Positions 57,780 to 64,000 of a DNA stretch of 64,000 nucleotides are shown here, one piece after another. The notes under the pieces were generated by a model. That model was not told the DNA's origin, did not search any database, and was given only the letters and a program-made list of their open reading frames with translations. Both the position numbers and the translations under genes were made by a program. The stretch is taken from assembly GCF_003086295.3 (NCBI RefSeq), contig NC_092051.1, positions 7,184,810 to 7,248,809 of the forward strand, read 5' to 3'. The first letter of the stretch is position 1; every line of letters starts with the position of its first letter. Source of the stretch: Arachis hypogaea. Lineage: Eukaryota > Streptophyta > Magnoliopsida > Fabales > Fabaceae.

Positions 57780-60779
57780 TCAATAAGGAGAACAGTGGAA
57801 GGGATTTAGTGCTGATCCTGCCAAAAATCTGGAGAGGGCTGCAAGTCGGCCATTCAGTTGTTGGACCTCTCTTAAACAAGTCGGGCTTTTCATCTCCAGG
57901 ATAGCTCTACACTTATCGGGATTTGCTTCGATCCCTCTTTGTGTCAGCATAAACCCTATAAATTTTCCTGCCTCTACCGCGAAGGCACACTTTGCGGGAT
58001 TTAATCTCATCCCGTGTAACCTTATGGTGTCAAAGACTCGTGAGAGATCTGACAAGAGGTCGACTTCTTTTTCGGTTTTCACCAGCATGTCGTCGACGTA
58101 TACTTCCATTAGGCTTCCAAGGTGAAAGGCGAACACCTTATTCATCAACCTCTGGTATGTGGCTCCTGCATTTTTCAATCCAAATGGCATGACCACGTAG
58201 CAGAAGTTAGCTCTGGGCGTGATGAATGACGTCTTCTCCTGGTCTGACTCATACATCGGGATTTGGTTATACCCCGAGTAGGCGTCCATGAACAACAAGT
58301 ATTGATACCCCGAGTTGGAGTCTACTAGGGTGTCAATACTTGGCAGTGGATAAGGGTCCTTGGGACAGGCCTTATTTAAGTCGGTATAGTCGACACACAT
58401 TCTCCATTTGCCATTTTGTTTTTTTACTAGCACTACATTGGCTAGCCATGTTGGGTATTTGACTTCTTTGATGAAACCGGCTTCCAGGAGCGCCTGTACT
58501 TGCTCTTCTACTATCAGGGCTCGTTCTGGGCCGAGCTTGCGTTTTCTTTGTTGTACAGGTCGGGACCCCGGGTAGACCGAAAGCTTGTGGGACATGAGCT
58601 CGGGGTTGATCCCAGGCATGTCGGATGCCTTCCAGGCGAAGAGATCGGAGTTATCTCTTAGGAGCTTAGTCAACCCTTGTTTTAGGGTTTCCCCTAGGTC
58701 GGCTCCTATGTGAGTATTTTTCCCTTCCTCTTCGCCTACCTGTATCTCCTCGGTTTTTCCTCCCGGCTGTGGTCGCAGCTCTTCTCTGGCCCTTGCACCT
58801 CCGAGCTCTATTGTGTGGACTTCCCGGCCCTTTCTTCTCAGGTTTAGGCTTTCATTGTAGCATTTCCTTGCCAATTTCTGGTCTCCCCTTACCGTTGCTA
58901 TCCCCGCTGAGGTCGGGAATTTCATACAAAGGTGGGGAGTGGATACCACCGCTCCGATTCGATTAAGGGTAGCTCTGCCGATTAAAGCATTATATGCTGA
59001 CCCTACATCGATGACTATGAAGTCTATACTCAGAGTTTTTGATTTTTCCCCTTTTCCAAAGGTGGTGTGGAAGGGCAAAAATCTCAGTGGCTTTATTGGC
59101 GTGTCACCTAATCCGTACAAGGTGTCGGGGTAGGCTCTTAACTCTTTTTCATCCAACCTTAGTTTGTCGAAAGCGGACTTGAAAAGAATGTCCGCTAAGC
59201 TTCTTTGGTCTATTAGGGTTCTATGGAGATGGGCATTTGCTAGGATCATAGTTATTACCACTGGATCATCGTGTCCAGGGATTATTCCTTGCCCATCTTC
59301 TTTTGTGAATGAAATGGTAGGGAGGTCGGATGACTCTCCTCCGACCTGATAGACTCTCTTGAGATGCCTTTTGCGAGAGGATTTGGTGAGTCCCCCTCCT
59401 GCGAACCCCCTTGAGATCATGTGGATATGTCTCTCCGGAGTCTGCGGTGGTGGGTCTCTTCTATCCATATCATCTCGCTTTCTCTTCCCATGACTGTCCA
59501 ACCTTTCTATGAGATATCTGTCAAGCCGACCTTCTCTAGCCAGTTTTTCTATCACATTTTTAAGGTCGTAGCAGTCGTTTGTGGAGTGACCATATATTTT
59601 ATGGTACTCACAGTAGTCGTTGCGGCTCCCCCCTTTTTTATTTTTAATGGGTCTGGGGGGTGGCAACCTTTCAGTATTACAAATCTCTCTGTATACATCC
59701 ACTATAGAGACCTTTAGAGGAGTATAAGAGTGATATTTCCTTGGTCTATCGAGACCGAGCTCTTCCTTCTTCTTGGTTTCCCTCTCCCTTTCTTTTGTTG
59801 AGGGAGGGTGCCCAGGTCGGCAACTGAAGTCTCTCAGCTTAGCATTTTCTTCCATGTTGATGTACTTTTCGGCTCTTTCCTGTACATCGCTTAGGGAGAT
59901 GGGGTGCCTTTTAGATATAGACTGTGAGAAGGGACCTTCTCTGAGCCCATTGACTAACCCCATTATGACTGCCTCAGTGGGCAGGTCTTGGATTTCTAGA
60001 CATGCTTTATTGAACCTTTCCATGTAGGCTCGTAAGGATTCTCCGACCTCCTGCTTTATTCCCAGGAGGCTTGGCGCATGTTTTACTTTGTCTTTTTGGA
60101 TGGAGAACCTCGTCAAGAATTTCTTTGAGAGGTCTTCAAAACTGGTTACCGACCTCGGGGGGAGGCTGTCGAACCACTTCATCACCGCTTTCGACAAAGT
60201 GGTCGGAAAAGCTTTGCAGCGCGTTGCGTCAGAAGCATCAGCCAGATACATCCGACTTTTAAAGTTGCTCAAGTGATGCTTTGGATCTGTGGTTCCGTCA
60301 TAGAGGTCCATATCGGGGCTCTTAAAGTTTCTTGGAACCTTTGCCCTCATTATGTCCTCACTAAAAGGATCTTCCCCTCCTAGGGGCGATTCTTCTCTAT
60401 CGTCACGGGAGTTCCGACCTTTGAGGGAGGATTCTAACTTTAAGAGTTTTTTCTCTAACTCTTTTCGTCGATCCATCTCCTCTCTTAGGTGCTTTTCTAT
60501 CTCCCTTTGTCGCTCCCGTTCCTGTTCTAGTTGTTCCAAGCGACTTTGGTGGACATGAACTAATCCCATAAGTTCAGTTGCGTGGGACTGTCCGTCCTTC
60601 TCCGATTCACGGCCTTCAGAGGAATTCACCTTCGGGATTTTGACTCCGGAGGTACCCTCTTTGTGTTGATCGTTGATTTCCTGGCGGAGGGTTAAGTCCG
60701 CGTCGTTATTTCCGGTATCCAGATTCTCTTGTTCGGAATCTGTTTCTACATGACCCTCTTCAGGGGATCTGTCCGCCAT
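57780..60779 (-). pseudogene. Gypsy gag-protease-reverse transcriptase ORF
   Basis: The 999-codon ORF starts at the ATG at 60779 (MADRSPEEG). Residue numbers are approximate. An acidic head with a coiled coil (75-120) is followed by the gag domain (about 150-290: WFDSLPPRSVTSFEDLSKKF), a variant zinc knuckle (CEYHKIYGHSTNDC, about 391-404) and the protease region (TLIDQRSLADILF, about 523, where the usual DxGS-type site reads DQRS). Next is reverse transcriptase (about 765-900: GKWRMCVDYTDLNKACPKD, FMDAYSGYNQI, MPFGLKNAGATYQRLMN, catalytic YVDD). The ORF ends at 57780 after a frameshift just upstream, so gag-pol is not continuous with the downstream pol ORF. Confidence 0.93.
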
Positions 60780-60798
60780 CACTGGTTGATCTCTCGGT

Positions 60799-60816
60799 TC
60801 CCCGGCAACGGCGCGA
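60799..60816 (-). other. Primer binding site (tRNA-Asp)
   Basis: TCCCCGGCAACGGCGCGA on the plus strand matches the 3' end of plant tRNA-Asp (ending CCCCGGCAACGGCGCCA) with one mismatch. It lies one base from the LTR at 60818. This fixes the element's direction as minus. Confidence 0.88.
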
Positions 60817-60817
60817 A

Positions 60818-61348
60818 TGTTACGATGGGTAACCGGAGATTAATGGGCTGGACGGTATTGGTTGGCCCAATCGTATGAGAAAGGAGGCCTGTAGATGGAT
60901 TGACGATCCACGGGCTCCGTCCGACCTGTTCGTGAGAGGTGAGAGGGGGTGGTACCTGCAAAGACACTCCGATGCCAAAGTTAGCAAAGGGATTAAGCAG
61001 GTTTAGAATGTATTGGAACTTAGAGATACCTGAGGAGTGTCAGGGTATTTATAGTGGTGATCCAATAACCACCGTTGGAGTAGTGCCACTTTTTTAGGGT
61101 GCTAACCGTCCCTTTATCTTAGGGAGGTTAAGATATGGCTCCTAGAAGTGGTTAGAGAGATTCTAGGGGCAGTTACTCATTCAAACAACTGTTTATCTGC
61201 CAGCTAACTCTCGTCCCTGACTTCATTAGAGTAAGTCGTGGTAGGAACCGACTTCCTGGGAAGAATTGGGGTGAAATGCGGGGCTCATCCTTTAGGATTG
61301 GGCCTTTTATTTAGACCTGGGCCTTATCATTGGGCCAGAGTATGAACA
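60818..61348 (-). repeat. LTR at the 5' (promoter) end of the gypsy element
   Basis: A 531-bp LTR next to the primer binding site. On the minus strand a TATA box (CACTATAAATACCC, about 61043-61056) lies mid-LTR and would drive gag-pol. It differs from the other LTR at about nine positions, for example in the GAGTG/AACTG stretch near 61186. Confidence 0.95.
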
Positions 61349-61714
61349 ATAATAAATGATATTTTTAAATTTAAATAATTTATTAATTAGTTTGTACTTA
61401 TTATACCATATATTCAATAATTTACTAAAAAAAGAATATTAATATAATAAATAAAAAATAATTTAAAAAAGATATTATTTAAAAAATAAGATCAAATAAA
61501 CCCCTAACCAATTTAAATTTAGAGACAATTAAGTTCATGTCTATTTTTGAACTTGACACGTCAGCATTTTCCATTTCGAGTTGACAGAGAAACAATTATA
61601 GAGACCACGTTGTGTCACGAAATAAAAAACAGGGACCGAAGTGGATCGTTTTTTTCTTGAGGGATTGCGTTGTCATTGTGATAAATAGACAGGGACCGAG
61701 TTGATAGTTCACTC

Positions 61715-62266
61715 CTAGTTCATGGTTCCTCTTCCCTTTTATAGTTTTATGTCTTTGCATGCAATCCCTTCACTACTCACATGAATTTGATTTCTTACAG
61801 AGACCACAGAAAAACTTTTAGATAAGACGTAAGACATAATTATGTGATTAGTCACTGCAAAATAATAAAATGTGTGACATAACACCCCACCCTTCATTAC
61901 ATGTAGCGGCTCCTGTATTGAAAGAAGGAAGGGGTTGTTGATGCTGTGACTTATTTAGTTAATACAATTTTATGATGATACGTACTTAGATTCAATGCAT
62001 TAAACTGAAGCAGTCGAACAATCTGAAATATGAAAAAAAGAATGTAAACATTTCAAGTTTTCAACTTAAGATACTCGAGGTGTACCTTGCCATTTCAGGG
62101 GAGGGCCAAGGAAGCGAATTAATTTCCATTGATACAACAAACAAAAGGTACATCCAAGTGGCCCCAACATTACAAAATCAAACACCACTCTAAATAACAT
62201 CTGAACAAGAGGGGAAAAAATGCCAGCCACAAGAACCGAAAATTTACAAGGTTCTATCATGTTTTT
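61715..62266. other. Spacer and probable 3' UTR of the receptor-kinase gene
   Basis: No gene was recognised. The 200 bp adjacent to 62267 are likely the 3' UTR of the kinase-like gene. A 64-codon minus ORF at 62066-62260 has no known motif. Confidence 0.4.
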
Positions 62267-62898
62267 TCACTGAATCTTGATGTGATCAAGGCTCTCAGAC
62301 ACAATTTTCATCCTAGGACGCAGTTCCGGATCCAGTTCAGTGCAGTTCAGAGCCACATGAAATGCAGAAACAACTTGTTTCTTGGCATAAACCTCGGGCA
62401 AAAGAGCCGGGTCTATGATCTCGGACAATGGCTGCTCCTCTCTGAATGCTTTCCTCACAAAACTCTCCAGCACCATGTCATCATTTTCTGGTCCGAAATC
62501 CGGGAGTTTACCAGTCAAAAGTTCTAATAGAATTATGCCAAAAGAGTACACATCGCATTTCTGAGAGAATCTGCCACCTGCCATGCGAACCTCAGGCGCC
62601 AAGTAGTTATTAGAAGAAGCTGCAGCCTTTGAAACCATTGTAGAGGATCCACTAGAATTCTGCCGTTTTGGTGCCAATGCAGATGACTTTGTGGTACCCA
62701 AACCAAGACGGGTTAGTCCGAAACCTGATATGTAAGGGCAGAGATCATCGTCCAATAAGATTTTGGTTGATTTTAGGTTGCCATGAACATATTTCCGGCC
62801 ACCAAACTCATGGATGTACATCAAGCCCCTTGCTGCTTCTTGGGCAATTTTCAACCTTGCTGTCCATGATAATGTCAGCACTGAATTGGAAGATCCAC
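62267..62898 (-). CDS. LRR receptor-kinase-like protein (At3g57830/At2g42290 type), last exon only
   Basis: The final exon starts after TTGCAG at 62898 (phase 1) and ends at a stop at 62267, giving 210 codons. It encodes the C-terminal kinase lobe: LSWTARLKIAQEAARGLMYI, YVHGNLKSTKILLDDDL, ISGFGLTRLG, NNYLAPEVRMAGGRFSQKCD, VYSFGIILLELLTGKLPD, PLSEIIDPALLPEVYAKKQV and DPELRPRMKIVSESLDHIK. The catalytic loop has HGNLK in place of HRDLK and the DFG motif reads SGFG, so this is a pseudokinase, as in the probable inactive LRR receptor kinases I compare it with from memory. The N-terminal lobe, membrane segment and LRR ectodomain must lie beyond 64000, because nothing like them appears in 62899-64000. 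The ORF's apparent extension to 62956 is intron. Confidence 0.9.
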
Positions 62899-64000
62899 CT
62901 GCAACCGTAAAACACCAGAAAGAGAGAGCAGAACATGCATCAGACGATACTAACATGTGAAAGTGGTAATGAAAGAGACATCACAACCACCACACAGAGT
63001 TTTGTGTGCTCAATGAGTCAATTCAGTATAAAAGGACCCAAAAAATAAGAGAGCAAAAAAGAGAACGTCAACTTGTTAAGCATGTTACAAACAAACACAA
63101 AGCTGCCTTATTTGAATATGTTGAATCAATTATATGCATCAAATGACTCCACAATGTCGTAGTCGTAGATCATAACTATGTTATGCATGTTACACACTAT
63201 GACACAAGGATGAAAATTGATAATGACTGTTATCGCAACAAATACAATCACTTCAGCATCTAATTTTGACATTGTAAACTCCAATACTATATAGTTAGAA
63301 TGCTGAATGCAACATCAGCTTAAGAACAAAAATCTGTACTTTTTGGACCACCAAGATACAATCCAAGCACAAAGAACTATGGCGGATGGAGCCACTATCC
63401 ATAATCAACCAAGGTAAATCGCTATGGATCAACGACGTTGACAGCACGGGGACCAGCTATGGGGTTTTTTCAGCTACCCAAATGGGGTCACACAAAAAAT
63501 ATACTGAAAATATTAAACTTTTGCAGATATCACTATGGTTTCAATGTAGGACCACCCCTAAAGACGCTTTACTTTGGATTGATTCAATTGAATGCCCACA
63601 AGGATCACCAACATAAAGTTACAACCACTGTGTGTGATCACAAACAAAAGACATTTAAAAAGAGAAAAAAGGAAGGGGGGGGGGGGGTTTCAGTTCTCAA
63701 GTGCAAAGATGAGCAGAATTCACTGGGTTATATATGGCCCCCATGGCCCACCCCATAAAATCAACTAAGCTACATGTTTTCACCGAAAATTAGCTGCTAA
63801 ATGTCTAAATCAGCTACTCCTATAAAATACATGTTCGAATACAAAATATATATTGAAATTGAAAAGGGAGTAAATCAACGTATATTTATTTGTGTGGCTG
63901 ATTTAGTTACTGAGACAGATTTTTGCATAACAATACTTGGTGGAATTACATATCACCCTATCAATATATCACCAAAAGCATAACAAAAAGGAAGAAAGAA
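62899..64000 (-). other. Intron (and window edge) of the receptor-kinase-like gene
   Basis: No kinase or LRR sequence is visible here, so the intron before the last exon is at least 1.1 kb. A G homopolymer of 14-15 bases lies at about 63674-63687. Plus-strand ORFs at 63386-63758 have no known motif. A TA-poor part at 63400-63480 was not identified. Confidence 0.5.

Larger units (their letters stand above)
51731..61348 (-). mobile_element. Full-length Tat-clade Ty3/gypsy retrotransposon with an antisense gene
   Basis: Total length is 9618 bp. Two 531-bp LTRs (51731-52261, 60818-61348) are flanked by a perfect ATAAT duplication (51726-51730, 61349-61353). Transcription runs on the minus strand from the LTR at 60818-61348, followed by a tRNA-Asp primer site, gag-pol (60779 to 55555) and a roughly 3.3 kb region before the other LTR. 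The pol order, the extra archaeal-type RNase H before integrase and the antisense ORF identify the Tat/Retand lineage. By eye the LTRs differ at about nine positions (about 1.7%), mostly transitions, so the insertion is fairly recent. gag-pol has a frameshift and a stop, so this copy is not autonomous. Confidence 0.95.
48225..61714. mobile_element. MULE split by three later LTR-element insertions
   Basis: The left arm (48225 to about 48670) matches, in reverse, sequence now lying at about 51640-51730 plus 61354-61714. Shared blocks include AATGACAACGC, AATGCT(A/G)ACGTGTC, ACAAACTAATTAATAAATTA and TTTAAAAATATCATTTATTA. The interruption of the right arm is the gypsy element, with its ATAAT duplication. 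Subtracting the copia LTR (48858-50747), the gypsy LTR (50998-51494) and the gypsy element (51731-61348) with their duplications leaves about 1.47 kb, close to the other two MULEs here. CTAGTTC occurs just outside both ends and may be part of a target duplication. End positions are good to roughly 10 bp. Internal sequence (TATCAAATAGAATTATTAAT block) is directly repeated at 48705 and 50980/51495. Confidence 0.78.

Noticed and set aside
55655..60558. Plus-strand ORFs across the gypsy gag-pol region
   Set aside because: They are shadows of the long minus-strand gag-pol frame and have no domain content.

Overview
This window is nuclear DNA from a flowering plant. It has intron-containing genes with GT-AG splicing, plant-specific families (a POLYCHOME/UVI4-type cell-cycle inhibitor, a RABA GTPase, a clan-71 cytochrome P450, an FBH-type bHLH factor and a leucine-rich-repeat receptor kinase), very AT-rich spacers and dense plant transposons. 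The P450 type and the look of several repeats suggest a legume, perhaps Arachis. That is inference from memory and not proven by the sequence.

Five host genes are visible, all on the minus strand. They are a CYP93/CYP705/CYP712-group P450 (13239-15961, three exons, 512 codons), POLYCHOME (24153-25599, two exons, 244 codons), a RABA4-like small GTPase (27274-28681, two exons, 209 codons), a bHLH122/130-like transcription factor (39492-43463, six exons, 338 codons) and the last exon of an LRR receptor-kinase-like gene (62267-62898) whose upstream exons lie beyond the window. In the four complete genes the proposed exons join in frame at consensus splice sites. One further short ORF (17479-17742) is a weak candidate.

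Most other identifiable sequence is transposon-derived. 1-11 kb holds a Mutator-like element (MULE), then a decayed L1-type LINE (2422 to about 9560, minus strand) interrupted by a 1.7 kb non-autonomous hAT element with a perfect 8-bp target duplication. 11-13 kb holds a second MULE. 17-23 kb holds MITEs and hAT-type elements. 29-35 kb holds a solo LTR and a large inverted-repeat element that carries a plastid psaA fragment and is itself split by a 620-bp foldback element. 36-39 kb holds a direct repeat split by a solo LTR. 46.4 kb holds a tiny SINE with a 12-bp target duplication.

The block 48.2-61.7 kb is a nest. A MULE of about 1.5 kb has taken three LTR insertions, each with a perfect 5-bp target duplication: a 1.9 kb copia-type solo LTR, a 0.5 kb gypsy solo LTR, and a 9.6 kb full-length Tat-clade Ty3/gypsy element (51731-61348). 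That element lies on the minus strand, has two 531-bp LTRs differing at about nine sites, and uses a tRNA-Asp primer site. It also carries an antisense gene (52816-54700) with its own TATA box, a probable 5'-UTR intron and a coding intron that joins two ORFs in frame. This antisense gene is the most interesting feature of the window.
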